Positions 10,663 to 19,312 of a stretch of DNA of 64,000 nucleotides are shown here, one piece after another. The stretch is from Tectiglobus sp965223355. GTDB taxonomy: Bacteria > Pseudomonadota > Alphaproteobacteria > Rhizobiales > Hyphomicrobiaceae. Each line of letters begins with the position of its first letter. Position 1 is the stretch's first letter. Location: positions 2,356,001-2,420,000 of the forward strand of contig CBDCWE010000003.1 of the NCBI GenBank assembly GCA_965223355.1. The letters are read 5' to 3'. The translations under genes and the position numbers were made by a program. A model generated the notes under the pieces. It searched no databases. It was not told the DNA's origin and worked only from the letters and a program-made list of their open reading frames with translations.

Positions 10663-10802
10663 TAGATCATCTTTGTGCTTTAAGTTGGAACCGCTATTGC
10701 GGTTCCAACTTAAAGCACAAAGATGATCGCCACTTTAGAGGCGAGCAACTTTCTGCCTTTATTCGGGATCGTTCCGATTCCGAATAAAGGCAGGTTGCTC
10801 TA
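10663..10802 (-). repeat. Family A double-hairpin repeat, copy A3
   Basis: A full copy in reverse orientation. Its right edge CTAG supplies the TAG stop codon of the minus-strand oxidoreductase gene, so the repeat sits exactly at that gene's 3' end. It lies between the convergent ends of phaC and the oxidoreductase gene and could act as a shared terminator or mRNA 3' structure. Confidence 0.92.
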
Positions 10803-11801
10803 GCTTCCTGTTACCAGCAAGATCTTGCCAATGTGTGCGCTTGATTCCATTAGACGATGAGCCTCGGCGGCCTGGTCGAGCGGAAATGTCGTATGCACGA
10901 TCGGCTTAACTTTGTCGGCCGCGACCAAGGGCCAGACCCTGGCTTCGAGGGTGCGCGCGATTTCGGCCTTCTGCGCGACGGTGCGCGGGCGCAAGGTCGA
11001 GCCCGTCCAGGTCAGCCGTTTTAGCATGAGCTTCATGAAGTTGGCTTCGACCTTCGGTGATTCGAGCCAGGCGATTTGCACGATGCGCCCATCCCAGTTC
11101 ATGACATCGATGTTGCGCTGGACGTATGAACCGCCGACCATGTCGAGGACTACGTCGACACCCCTGCCGGCCGTGACCTGCTTGGCGACCTCGACGAAAT
11201 CCTCGTTGCGATAGTTGATCGCGCGGTCGGCTCCGAGATCGCGACAGGCCTGGCACTTATCCTCGCTGCCGGCCGTGACGAGGACCGTCGATCCCATCTG
11301 ATGCGCCAGTTGGATTGCCGTCGTGCCAATGCCGCTGGAGCCACCATGCACCAACAGCACCTCCCCGGGTTGCAGGCCGCCGCGATCGAAAACATTGGTC
11401 CACACGGTGAAAAAGGTTTCGGGAATGCCGCCGGCATCGACCAGCGCGACACCTTTCGGCACCGGCAGGGTCTGTGGCTCCGGTGCGATGCAGTATTCAG
11501 CATAACCGCCGCCGGCTACCAGGGCACAGACCTCATCGCCGACGCTGTAGCGGCTGGCGCCGGGACCAACGGCGGCGACGCGGCCGGACACCTCCAGGCC
11601 GGGGACGGTGCTGGCACCCGGGGGTGGGTTGTATTGGCCGATACGCTGTTGCACGTCGGGGCGGTTGACGCCGGCCGCCGCCACTTCGATCAGGACTTCA
11701 TTGTCGCCGGGTGCTGGCACGGCCATGCGTGCCGGCTTCAAGACCTCCGGCCCGCCAAAACCATCCAGCTCGACGTAGTTCATTTCGTCCGGTAGAGCCA
11801 T
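10800..11801 (-). CDS. NAD(P)H quinone oxidoreductase, zinc-independent MDR family
   Basis: A 333-residue member of the medium-chain dehydrogenase/reductase superfamily, of the quinone oxidoreductase (PIG3-like) type. The GroES-like domain occupies residues 1-120. The Rossmann domain contains HGGSSGIGTTAIQLA at about 150-165 with the nucleotide-binding glycine pattern, and no zinc-binding cysteine set is seen. It is expected to reduce quinones or enones with NADPH in the cytoplasm. ATG 11801 (MALPDEMNYVELDGFGGPEV) follows GGGGAAGTG and is preferred to the start 63 bases further upstream. Its stop codon TAG is the boundary of repeat A3. Confidence 0.9.
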   Translation of the reverse strand: MALPDEMNYVELDGFGGPEVLKPARMAVPAPGDNEVLIEVAAAGVNRPDVQQRIGQYNPPPGASTVPGLEVSGRVAAVGPGASRYSVGDEVCALVAGGGYAEYCIAPEPQTLPVPKGVALVDAGGIPETFFTVWTNVFDRGGLQPGEVLLVHGGSSGIGTTAIQLAHQMGSTVLVTAGSEDKCQACRDLGADRAINYRNEDFVEVAKQVTAGRGVDVVLDMVGGSYVQRNIDVMNWDGRIVQIAWLESPKVEANFMKLMLKRLTWTGSTLRPRTVAQKAEIARTLEARVWPLVAADKVKPIVHTTFPLDQAAEAHRLMESSAHIGKILLVTGS

Positions 11802-12229
11802 GAACACTTCCCCTGCGTTTGCCAATCGACCATGCCATTGAATTGCGTCGCCGCATTTATGCACGCAGTTGGCATCGGAACAACACCCGGAACAACGTCG
11901 CTCACCGGCCGGGTAAAGCCCGAGCGGCGCTAACCGACCGAGTCCCAGAACGCGCCAGTCCGGGCCCGTTGGGATCGCTCAGTCGGCCTTTCTGGCGACA
12001 ACGCGGAGGCTGACAATCCGGTTCATTTTCAAGGCCTTGTGAGGTTGGCAGCTAACCGGCACTATGCGGTTTAGAGCCGCCGGCAGGGGCTCCCCTAAAC
12101 GCCGTGAGCCGATGGCCGGCCGCGCCGAGCCGGGGAGCGGGATGGTTCGGGCGCAGTCTGAACGGCTATAGTTGCAGCCGGCAACCGCAAGTGGTCTGCA
12201 TCACCTAAAATGGCGTATTCAGACCACTA
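11802..12229. other. Intergenic region with imperfect palindromes
   Basis: No gene is convincing here. A GC-rich palindromic stretch lies at 12060-12105 (GGTTTAGAGCCGCC paired loosely with later GGC runs). The right end (12195-12230) carries ATGGCGTATTCAGACCACTAG-type sequence matching the flank of repeat A2 in inverted order. It contains the promoter of the minus-strand oxidoreductase. Confidence 0.5.
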
Positions 12230-12703
12230 GTGACAGCAGAGGGCTCAACCGTGGATCTCGACGACCTCACACCTGATGATTTCAATGACCCTGACGTCGA
12301 ACAAGCCTGGCTCACGGCCATGCGCCAAAAGGCGACCACCTACCTGCGCGCCGAGAACGTCTACTTTCGCAAGCTCGAGGCCAAGCCCGCCTGGCATCTG
12401 GCGCCGATGACGTCGATCTGGGCGGTGGAAAATCGCGAAGATCCCGGCTACGTCGGCTGGTGGGCATTCTGCGGCGACCATCCGAGCGATTATATTTCCT
12501 CGTCGGAGGCCGGGACCGCGCGCGATGCGCTGCGCGTCTTGTGCGCGCAATGGCACGAACTTTGCCAGCATCTGCGCGACGGCCGGGAGCATCCGACCCG
12601 CAACGTCGGCCCGCGCGCGAGCTGGCCGCAAGTCGTGGCGGTCCTGGAACCACGAGTGGCGACGTTCTTGGCACTGACGCGGGACAAGTCCCTCTGGCCC
12701 TAG
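12230..12703 (+). CDS. DUF4826-like small soluble protein
   Basis: A 157-residue protein with a conserved-looking core WHLAPMTSIWAVENRED, then YVGWWAFCGDHPSDYISSS at about residues 66-88. The tryptophan-rich WAxE...GWWxxxGDxPxDY pattern is what I remember of the DUF4826 family, whose function is unknown. It is cytoplasmic by composition. The gene is bracketed by GACCACTAG just before the start and CTAGTGGTC at its stop, an inverted 9-bp pair. ATG or GTG alternatives exist close to the start. No operon partner is present, and the next gene is convergent. Confidence 0.65.
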   Translation: MTAEGSTVDLDDLTPDDFNDPDVEQAWLTAMRQKATTYLRAENVYFRKLEAKPAWHLAPMTSIWAVENREDPGYVGWWAFCGDHPSDYISSSEAGTARDALRVLCAQWHELCQHLRDGREHPTRNVGPRASWPQVVAVLEPRVATFLALTRDKSLWP

Positions 12704-12732
12704 TGGTCTCTATCAAGCTTCCAACGGGTCCG

Positions 12733-12770
12733 GCCCTTTGCAAAAACCCGTGGCTTGTTCAGAGGCTCCT
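12733..12770 (+). repeat. Family B palindromic repeat, right-end fragment B0
   Basis: GCCCTTTGCAAAAACCCGTG, then GCTTGTTCAGAGGCTCC, matches the right end of family B (compare 47961-47987 and 58891-58921 in inverse). Only the terminal module remains. Confidence 0.65.
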
Positions 12771-12822
12771 TGGCTCGAACCAGTTCGCCTCCTCTATCAG
12801 GGACACTGAAATTGATCGTCGG

Positions 12823-13725
12823 TTACGCTCGTTTTCGGGTTTTTGGCGTTCGCCGATTGGGCCGCCTGAGTGCAATCATGGGCGCGGCGTCGGCGGCCTG
12901 CGCGAGCATATCCAATGCTTGCGCTATCAACGCTTGTTTCCGCCCCGTGGTCCAAACCGCATATGCCGGAAAGGACATCTCCGGTGCGCCTGGTACGAAG
13001 AACAGCGCACCCGCCGCGATGTGATCGTCGGCCACTCGGTAAGGCAGGTATGCCGATCGTTTGTTGCGGATGATGTAGGGGACGACTTCGGCGCCGAGCT
13101 GAAGACTTGTGCGAGACAGTTTGAAATCCGGATACCATCGGCTGTGTGCCGCGACGAACTCCTGTCCCCAATCCATGAACACGTACGAATCGTCCAGCCC
13201 GCCGCGATGATCGGGATTGCCGGTCACCTGCACCAAGCTGTCCGCCATCAAATACGTTGCCTTGAGGCCGGGTCGCAATTCCGGTGTGTAGATCACCGCA
13301 ACATCAAGAAGACCGTTCGTCATCATTCGCGTCAGACGATCCGGGGGGGCGATGTGGACGTTGAAAGCAACGTCTTCGAGGGTCGCTTCCATGTTTTCCA
13401 ACCAATTGATGGATAGCTCCGGCCACAGACTGCTTTCACAGCCAATCGACAATGACGTGCGGTATGCGTCGGGAATGGCAATGCTGTATCGCGCCTCCTC
13501 CCAGACCTGGATCAACGTCCGCGCCTGTGGTTCGAAATGCTGACCATGGATGGTCAAGTTTACGCCGCTCTTGGACCGGGTGAACAGCCTTTGGCCGAGT
13601 TCGTCTTCGAGCCGTTGCACACGTATGCTTACAGCAGACTGCGTAACGTTGAGGCGGTGTGCCGCCGCAGCGAAGCTGCCGGCAGCGATGACTTCCAAGA
13701 ACGTCCGGGCCAAAACAACGTCCAT
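12823..13725 (-). CDS. LysR-family transcriptional regulator
   Basis: A 300-residue protein. The N-terminal winged helix-turn-helix (residues 1-60) includes FAAAAHRLNVTQSAVSIRVQ and RLEDELGQRLFTR, the standard LysR signature. The remainder fits the periplasmic-binding-protein-like effector domain. It binds DNA as a tetramer and responds to a small ligand, which is not predictable here. It is divergent from the mechanosensitive channel gene across a 212-base AT-rich gap, so that gap probably holds its own autoregulated promoter. The target genes are unknown. Confidence 0.93.
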   Translation of the reverse strand: MDVVLARTFLEVIAAGSFAAAAHRLNVTQSAVSIRVQRLEDELGQRLFTRSKSGVNLTIHGQHFEPQARTLIQVWEEARYSIAIPDAYRTSLSIGCESSLWPELSINWLENMEATLEDVAFNVHIAPPDRLTRMMTNGLLDVAVIYTPELRPGLKATYLMADSLVQVTGNPDHRGGLDDSYVFMDWGQEFVAAHSRWYPDFKLSRTSLQLGAEVVPYIIRNKRSAYLPYRVADDHIAAGALFFVPGAPEMSFPAYAVWTTGRKQALIAQALDMLAQAADAAPMIALRRPNRRTPKTRKRA

Positions 13726-13937
13726 AGTTTCGCCTCAATCGATAAGAAATTCTCATATCAACTATATATAATATGCGCTTTTTGCGTATTTAAAACTGCG
13801 CTAAAAACTTGAACAGATGTCTTTACAAATCGCCGGTCAATGCGACAGCGATGGCGTTGTTCCCTGGCGCGCAGGCGGCCGGCAATTGCTTTCAAACGGC
13901 CGTTTATTCCAAGGTACTTACTTCTGAGGAGGCAGAA

Positions 13938-15173
13938 ATGGACTTGCAAAGATATTGGGACGTCCTGCAGCAGAATGTTGCGGAGTTCGGGCCCAAGTTT
14001 TTGGCAGCGCTGGTGATTTTCGCGCTCGCGTTCGTCATCGGGAAGGTACTTGCATATGCTGCCCGCTTCGTTATCGATCGCGCCGGCTTCGGTTCGAGCG
14101 GTTCTCATCTTGGCGTTGCCGTCGGCCGTGCGTTGTTTTGGGTGACAATGCTTGTTGCCACGCCGGCGGTACTCGGTGCCCTCGACATGGAGGGCTTACT
14201 CAAGCCGATGCAGGACATGTCGAGCAAATTCCTGGCGTTCCTGCCAAACCTGGTCGGAGCCGGTCTGATTTTCGGGCTCGGCTTCATGGTCGCCAAAGTT
14301 GCAAAGGAAGCGCTCACAGGAGTGCTGCAGGCCGCTCAGGTGGATCGCCTGGCCGAGCGCGCCGGATTGTCCGCGCTCACCGGCACGAGGGCTGCGCCGG
14401 TTCGCGAGACCGGTGAAAATACCATCGATGCAAGTGTCTCAAGCATGGAGACCAGGGGCTCCGGCATCGCCGGCTTCATCGGCACGCTGGCGTTCGTGCT
14501 GCTCATCATTCCAGTGGCGATAGCCGCACTCGATGCGCTCGGTATCGAATCGATCTCACAGCCTGCAAAGCAAATGCTGCAGAGCGTGTTGGATGCAATT
14601 CCGAATATCTTTGCTGCATCTATCGTGCTCGGGTTGTCATTTCTGATCGGACGGTTTGCATCGCAGTCGCTTGCCCAACTGCTGCCGGCAACCGGTATCG
14701 ATCAGGTCGGCAATCGGCTCGGGCTGTCCAAGGAACTGACGACGCCCACGAAAATTTCCAGCATTGTCGGCGGCATTGCCTTCGCCGCCATCATGGTCTT
14801 CGGCGTGATCGAGGCGGCAAAGCTCCTCCACTTTGAAATTGTCTCGAACCTGATGACGCAAATTCTGGAACTCGGCGGTCGGGTCCTGCTTGGCAGCGCC
14901 ATCATCGGATTTGGCGTGCTGGTGGCAGATTTCGTTGCCGATCTGGTCGCGAAGTCACGTGATGGGTCCGCAATCGCACCGTTTCTCAGGATCGCGATCA
15001 TTGTTCTGGCCGTCGCCATGGGGCTGCGTCAGATGGGGCTTGCCAACGAGATCATCAATATGGGCTTCACGCTCCTGATCGGTGCCGTGGCTCTCGGCGG
15101 TGCCATCGCCATTGGTTGGGGTGGTAAGGACACCGCCGGCCGGTTGCTCGAGAAGTGGACCAGAAACTTCTGA
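13938..15173 (+). CDS. Mechanosensitive channel-like protein with repeated TM helices
   Basis: A 411-residue membrane protein. ATG 13938 follows GAGGAGG at good spacing, so the frame is started here and not at 13809. Two similar halves, each with long helices containing conserved glycines (LPNLVGAGLIFGLGFMVAKV and IPNIFAASIVLGLSFLIGRF), match the conserved-TM-helix proteins annotated as mechanosensitive ion channel family (CmpX-like). The C-terminus GWGGKDTAGRLLEKW is typical of these proteins. It likely sits in the inner membrane and acts in osmotic stress. Genes for dodecin and a GlsB-type membrane protein follow on the same strand, so a stress-related cluster is plausible. Confidence 0.85.
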   Translation: MDLQRYWDVLQQNVAEFGPKFLAALVIFALAFVIGKVLAYAARFVIDRAGFGSSGSHLGVAVGRALFWVTMLVATPAVLGALDMEGLLKPMQDMSSKFLAFLPNLVGAGLIFGLGFMVAKVAKEALTGVLQAAQVDRLAERAGLSALTGTRAAPVRETGENTIDASVSSMETRGSGIAGFIGTLAFVLLIIPVAIAALDALGIESISQPAKQMLQSVLDAIPNIFAASIVLGLSFLIGRFASQSLAQLLPATGIDQVGNRLGLSKELTTPTKISSIVGGIAFAAIMVFGVIEAAKLLHFEIVSNLMTQILELGGRVLLGSAIIGFGVLVADFVADLVAKSRDGSAIAPFLRIAIIVLAVAMGLRQMGLANEIINMGFTLLIGAVALGGAIAIGWGGKDTAGRLLEKWTRNF

Positions 15174-15291
15174 GTGTGACCAACACTACCAGGGTCGTGC
15201 GGCCGCCGACGTGCCGCACGGCTATTGGCGGCGGCGCTCGGCAACGCAAAGCCGCCCGATTTCAGCTAGTTCAAATTGGGAGAAGATCATT

Positions 15292-15498
15292 ATGGCTAAC
15301 GTTTACAAGACCATCGAAGTGATGGGCCAGTCCGAGAAGAGCTGGGAAGACGCAGTGCAAGCCGTCGTTGCGGAAGCGTCTAAGACAGTCAAGGGAATCA
15401 AGTCCGTCTGGGTCAAAGATATGAGCGCCGAGGTCGGCGACAAAGACCAGCTCAGTTGGTATCGCGTGAACTGCAAAATCACGTTCGAAGTTAAGTAG
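15292..15498 (+). CDS. Dodecin
   Basis: A 68-residue protein, MANVYKTIEVMGQSEKSWED onward, ending VNCKITFEVK. The length and the beta-alpha-beta-beta layout are those of dodecin, a dodecameric flavin-binding and storage protein. The start at ATG 15292 is preceded by GGGAGAAG. It lies between the channel gene and the GlsB-like gene on the same strand with gaps of about 118 and 66 bases. Confidence 0.93.
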   Translation: MANVYKTIEVMGQSEKSWEDAVQAVVAEASKTVKGIKSVWVKDMSAEVGDKDQLSWYRVNCKITFEVK

Positions 15499-15564
15499 CC
15501 CGTAACTCGTGAACTGAAACCACCAGTCGAACTTTCGATCACTTAGACATCAAGGAACATCTCC

Positions 15565-15819
15565 ATGGATCCCGTCACAATCATCATCATGCTCGCAATC
15601 GGCGCGATCGCGGGCTGGCTAGCCGGTCAAGTTATGTCGGGCGCCGGCTTTGGTATTGTTGGAAATATCATCGTTGGAATTTTGGGAGCCGTCGTAGCCG
15701 GCTTCCTGCTGCCCAACGTGATCCCGGTTAGCGGTGTCGTTGGTCAGATCATAAGCGCCACGATCGGCGCGATTGTGCTGCTGTTTGTGCTCGGCATTTT
15801 ACGTCGGGCAACATCCTAA
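15565..15819 (+). CDS. GlsB/YeaQ/YmgE-family stress membrane protein
   Basis: An 84-residue protein with three glycine-rich membrane helices (IGAIAGWLAGQVM, then GIVGNIIVGILGAVVAGFLL, then IISATIGAIVLLFVLGI). It matches the transglycosylase-associated, or GlsB/YeaQ, family, whose members are stress-induced inner-membrane proteins of unclear mechanism. AAGGAACATCTCC precedes the ATG. It is the third gene of the local stress-like group. Confidence 0.93.
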   Translation: MDPVTIIIMLAIGAIAGWLAGQVMSGAGFGIVGNIIVGILGAVVAGFLLPNVIPVSGVVGQIISATIGAIVLLFVLGILRRATS

Positions 15820-15907
15820 ACTTAAGCTCATGTCCGCCCCGGGCCGACCCGCGCGCCGGCCCGGGGTACCCAAACCCGGTCACCCACAATGCAGGTTCGA
15901 TCTGCCG

Positions 15908-16065
15908 CGGCTGTATATTTTCAGAAGGTCGCACACGTTATGCGTTAGAGCACGTTCTGTGTTAGAGATTGTCGATCCGGTTCAAGCCAGAAAAGCTGAT
16001 GTTGCAACGTCAGTGATTCCGAGGAGGACAGGATGAACGTCCTCCGTAATGCCCGCCTAACAGCG
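15908..16065 (+). mobile_element. IS481-family left-end fragment
   Basis: TGTATATTTTCAGAAGGTCG, then GAAAAGCTGATGTTGCAACG and GTCAGTGATTCCGAGGAG, parallel the left end and leader at 790-900. A start codon at 16033 would give MNVLRNARLTAKA, cognate to MNTHKNAPLTPAG, but the frame is cut immediately by a piece of family A repeat. Only the 5' tip of the element remains. Confidence 0.7.
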
Positions 16066-16081
16066 AAAGCACGATGATCTA
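16066..16081 (+). repeat. Family A repeat, terminal fragment A4
   Basis: AAAGCACGATGATCTA is identical to the right end of family A copies. The CTAG supplies the TAG stop of gspE on the minus strand. The rest of the element is missing and IS481 sequence abuts it. Confidence 0.75.
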
Positions 16082-17770
16082 GACCTCCAAGGTCGCGCGG
16101 CGGACCTCTTCGGGCGTCGTGATCCCCTTAAGGCATTTGTCTATCCCGTCAATAATCATCGGCCGCGAGCCCGACTTCATCGCCGCCTCGGCAATGGCCT
16201 GGGTACTGACGCCCGGTTTGATCAAGCTGACCACCTCATCGGGAAACTGCACGATCTCGATAACGCTCGTGCGCCCGGAAAATCCCGATTGGAAGCAGCG
16301 CTCACAGCCTCCGGCTTGCCAGTGCCCGATCGGCTTGCCCGACACCAAACCAGCCCCTGCAAGGGCATTGCCGGGAAGATCGATCGGGCTCGTCACCGGT
16401 TTGCGACAATGCTGGCACAGCGTTCGAACCAAGCGTTGTGCGATGACGCAGCGCAGACAGGAGGCGAGCAGATAGCCGTCGACGCCCATGTCCAACAAGC
16501 GTGTCACCGCTCCCGGTGCGGAGTTCGTGTGCAATGTTGAAAGAACCAGGTGGCCGGTGAGAGCCGCCTGCACAGCCATGCGTGCCGTCTCGGTGTCGCG
16601 CAATTCGCCAACCATGATCACGTCCGGATCATGGCGCAGGAAGGCGCGCAGTGCATGCGAGAACGTAATACCAATCTCCGGCTTCAGCTGGATCTGATTA
16701 ATGCCGTCGATTTGATATTCGACAGGGTCTTCGATGGTCAGGATCTTGCGCGTCGGTTGGTTGAGAATGTTCAGTGCGGCCGCCAGGGTGGTGGTTTTGC
16801 CGCTGCCGGTCGGCCCGGTCACCAAGACCAAGCCGTGGGGTGCGCCCAGATAACGGCGCAAAACAGCCTCTGCGGTCTGGTCAAAGCCAAGCTGCGACAG
16901 CTCGAGCGCGCGCTGGGTGTTGTCCAGCAGGCGGATGGCCGCGGCTTCGCCGTTCACGGTCTGTAGCGTTGCAACGCGCAGGTCGATCGAACGGCCTTCG
17001 ACCTGAATGCGCGCGCGACCATCCTGCGGCAGGCGGCGCTCGGCAATGTCGAGGCCGGAAAGAATCTTGATGCGCGAAATGATCGCGCGTCCCAGTTCAC
17101 GCGGCGGCGAGCGAATCTCGCGCAACACTCCGTCGATGCGCAGGCGCACGAGCAGGCGCTTTGCCGTCGGCTCGATGTGGATGTCCGTCGCCCGCGTGTG
17201 CAGGCCGTCCATCAGGAGCTTGTTGACAATCCGGACAACCGGCGCCCCCAGTGCCAGATCCTTGAGTTGTTCGACATCGTCCGTCAGGTCGCCCGATGTG
17301 CTCTCAACGATTTCATCTTCCGGAAGGACCTCGCCGGTTGTCAATCGATCGAGTGCGGCTTCGATGTCGTCAAGACTTGCTACAAACAGTGATGGATTGC
17401 GCCCCGTCGCCAGACGGACGGCATCGATGGCCATCGCATTTTCCGGATCTGACACTGCCAGGCCAAGTCGTTCATCGGGCAGAATGCGCAGCGGAACGAC
17501 TTTCTGTGCGCGCAGATAGGACCGCGAAATGTCACCGACGAAGGTCAATGACGTCGGCCAACCCTCATCGCTCATCAGCGGCACGCCGTAGAACTGCGAA
17601 GCTGCAGCCGCGACATCTCGGCTTTCGGCGATACCAAGCTGGCGGAGCGCCACAATCAAGGAGACACCGGACTGCTCGGCATGGCGCTGCGTTCGTTCCA
17701 GGTCCGAACTCTCCAGCATCCCGAGTTCCAGTAAATGGCGACCGAAAGACAAGGCCGTTCTCCTCGACAT
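16079..17770 (-). CDS. gspE: Type II secretion / type IV pilus assembly ATPase GspE
   Basis: A 563-residue hexameric ATPase that powers pseudopilus assembly at the inner membrane. The N-terminal GspE/PilB domain (residues 1-140) binds the GspL-type platform. The Walker A GPTGSGKTTTLAAALN is at about 318-331, then IEDPVEYQIDGINQIQL (Asp box), HDPDVIMVGELRDTETA (Walker B) and TGHLVLSTLHTN (His box). A tetracysteine zinc site, CQHCRKPV and CERCFQSG, lies near 455-490, as in GspE. No other secretion genes adjoin it; gspD is 25 kb away. The TAG stop coincides with the repeat fragment A4. Confidence 0.94.
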   Translation of the reverse strand: MSRRTALSFGRHLLELGMLESSDLERTQRHAEQSGVSLIVALRQLGIAESRDVAAAASQFYGVPLMSDEGWPTSLTFVGDISRSYLRAQKVVPLRILPDERLGLAVSDPENAMAIDAVRLATGRNPSLFVASLDDIEAALDRLTTGEVLPEDEIVESTSGDLTDDVEQLKDLALGAPVVRIVNKLLMDGLHTRATDIHIEPTAKRLLVRLRIDGVLREIRSPPRELGRAIISRIKILSGLDIAERRLPQDGRARIQVEGRSIDLRVATLQTVNGEAAAIRLLDNTQRALELSQLGFDQTAEAVLRRYLGAPHGLVLVTGPTGSGKTTTLAAALNILNQPTRKILTIEDPVEYQIDGINQIQLKPEIGITFSHALRAFLRHDPDVIMVGELRDTETARMAVQAALTGHLVLSTLHTNSAPGAVTRLLDMGVDGYLLASCLRCVIAQRLVRTLCQHCRKPVTSPIDLPGNALAGAGLVSGKPIGHWQAGGCERCFQSGFSGRTSVIEIVQFPDEVVSLIKPGVSTQAIAEAAMKSGSRPMIIDGIDKCLKGITTPEEVRRATLEV

Positions 17771-17865
17771 GGCGTTTCAACATAGCGCTGCGCGTGTGCC
17801 AATCGCGTCCGGTCAGGCGCAGGCAACAAAAAGCGACCGACCGACGGCGGACTCAACTCAAGCCC

Positions 17866-18002
17866 TAGATCATCGTGCTTTAAGTTGGAACCGCTATTGC
17901 GGTTCCAACTTAAAGCACAAAGATGATCGCCACTTTAGAGGCGAGCAACTTTCTGCCTTTATTCGGGATCGTTCCGATTCCGAATAAAGGCAGGTTGCTC
18001 TA
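17866..18002 (-). repeat. Family A double-hairpin repeat, copy A5
   Basis: A full copy in reverse orientation, bounded by CTAG at both ends. It lies upstream of gspE and upstream of the secretin-like gene at 18200, so unlike other copies it sits between divergent genes, not at a stop codon. Confidence 0.92.
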
Positions 18003-18199
18003 GCACGCCAGTTTGGCGATAGAGCGCACCGATCTCGCCGTTGCAGCCGGCATCCGCGACGCGTTTCCAACACAATTCGCGCTGGCCCAAAGGTCACGCG
18101 CCACAAGTGATGCGCGAAGTGGCGAATTGTTAAGACAATTTAGTTGACTTTATCAGTATACACTAGTTTGGTTTCGCGTAGTTCGATAACAGTAATGAG

Positions 18200-18973
18200 A
18201 TGATCACGATGTTGAAGTTAGTTCCGTTCGTCCTGCTTGCAGGCAGCGTTTGCCTGGCTGGTAATGCGGCAAATGCATCCGCGATCAAGCTCAAGACATC
18301 AGCCGATGCCAATGAAATAATCCTGGAAGCGAAGGCTGCGAGCGTTGCCGAGATCCTTCGGTTACTGCAGCACAAGCGCTTGGTTTCAATGGAAAATCTG
18401 TCCGTAAACCAGTTCAACCGTCGAAAATCCGGCCGATGGAAAGGTACGGTCCAATTCGTGCTTTCGAAACTTTTGCTTAGCCAAAAGACAAGCAATTATA
18501 TCATCAAACGATCAAACCCCGGAAACGGAGCCAGATTGCGCCTCGTGTTTGTCGACTCTGCGGCAACACGGATCGCCGCCTTGCCATTGCAACCCGAAAC
18601 CAATGGAACACTTTCCGCGCAAACCGGCGCACCGTCGGAGCCATTAACAACCGCGAAGACGGAGCAACAATCCGAAACTGGACAGACGGATAACTCTGGT
18701 GTTGTGCAGAGCCAGCTTGCGGACTTTCACGACGGGTTGGTTGTCGTCAATGATCGTTTAAGGATGATTGGCAACACATTTGGCTTAAGTGATGATGACC
18801 AAGGTATGGAGCCCGTAGAGCCTAATCCACATGATGAAGGCCAAGATCTTCGAGCGCCACCAGATCCGTCTGTTGTCGCCAACAGCAAGTCGTTGATCGG
18901 AGAAGTTGCAGGTGATGCGCGAGCCCTTGCGCGCGGGCTGCGATCGATCTGCTTGTCCGGCTCGTGTAACTGA
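18200..18973 (+). CDS. Periplasmic protein with STN-like segment
   Basis: A 257-residue protein with a signal peptide (MLKLVPFVLLAGSVCLAGNA, cleavage near NAS). The segment EIILEAKAASVAEILRLLQH, continuing to YIIKRS at about residues 35-110, resembles the STN domain at the start of secretins and TonB receptors (short beta-alpha-beta with a weak LxxxS pattern). The C-terminal half is low in structure, rich in Q, T and E. ATG 18200 or 18209 could both start it. It lies divergent from gspE, so an accessory role in type II secretion is an inference. I do not recognise an orthologue. Confidence 0.6.
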   Translation: MITMLKLVPFVLLAGSVCLAGNAANASAIKLKTSADANEIILEAKAASVAEILRLLQHKRLVSMENLSVNQFNRRKSGRWKGTVQFVLSKLLLSQKTSNYIIKRSNPGNGARLRLVFVDSAATRIAALPLQPETNGTLSAQTGAPSEPLTTAKTEQQSETGQTDNSGVVQSQLADFHDGLVVVNDRLRMIGNTFGLSDDDQGMEPVEPNPHDEGQDLRAPPDPSVVANSKSLIGEVAGDARALARGLRSICLSGSCN

Positions 18974-19173
18974 AGCTTGAGCCAATGTTCTCGGTTCTCG
19001 GTCAGACGCGTGCCGCCGGCGACAGGTTGAGCAACGTTTGCTACCCCACAACACAATCAAGAGTTCCGCTGGCAATGTGGCGGTGGCGGGTTGGCAACCA
19101 GGCGTTGGTGACGCAACACCGGACCATGTCCGCTCTGCAAGCGGGCCGGCACGGTCGACCCGCCGGAGACCAT

Positions 19174-19312
19174 TAGAGCAACCTGCCTTTATTCGGAATC
19201 GGAACGATCCTGAATAATGGCAGAAAGTTGCTCGCCTCTAAAGTGGCGATCATCTTTGTGCTTTAAGTTGGAACCGCAATAGCGGTTCCAACTTAAAGCA
19301 CAAAGATGATCT
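19174..19312 (+). repeat. Family A double-hairpin repeat, copy A6
   Basis: A full copy with TTAG at the left and CTAG at the right. The right CTAG provides the TAG stop of the minus-strand dioxygenase gene. One arm carries small mismatches (CTGAATAATGG in place of CCGAATAAAGG), so it is older than A2 or A7. Confidence 0.92.

Noticed and set aside
12460..13416. 318-codon plus frame across the DUF4826-like and LysR genes
   Set aside because: It runs antisense to the LysR gene, whose HTH and effector domains are clear.
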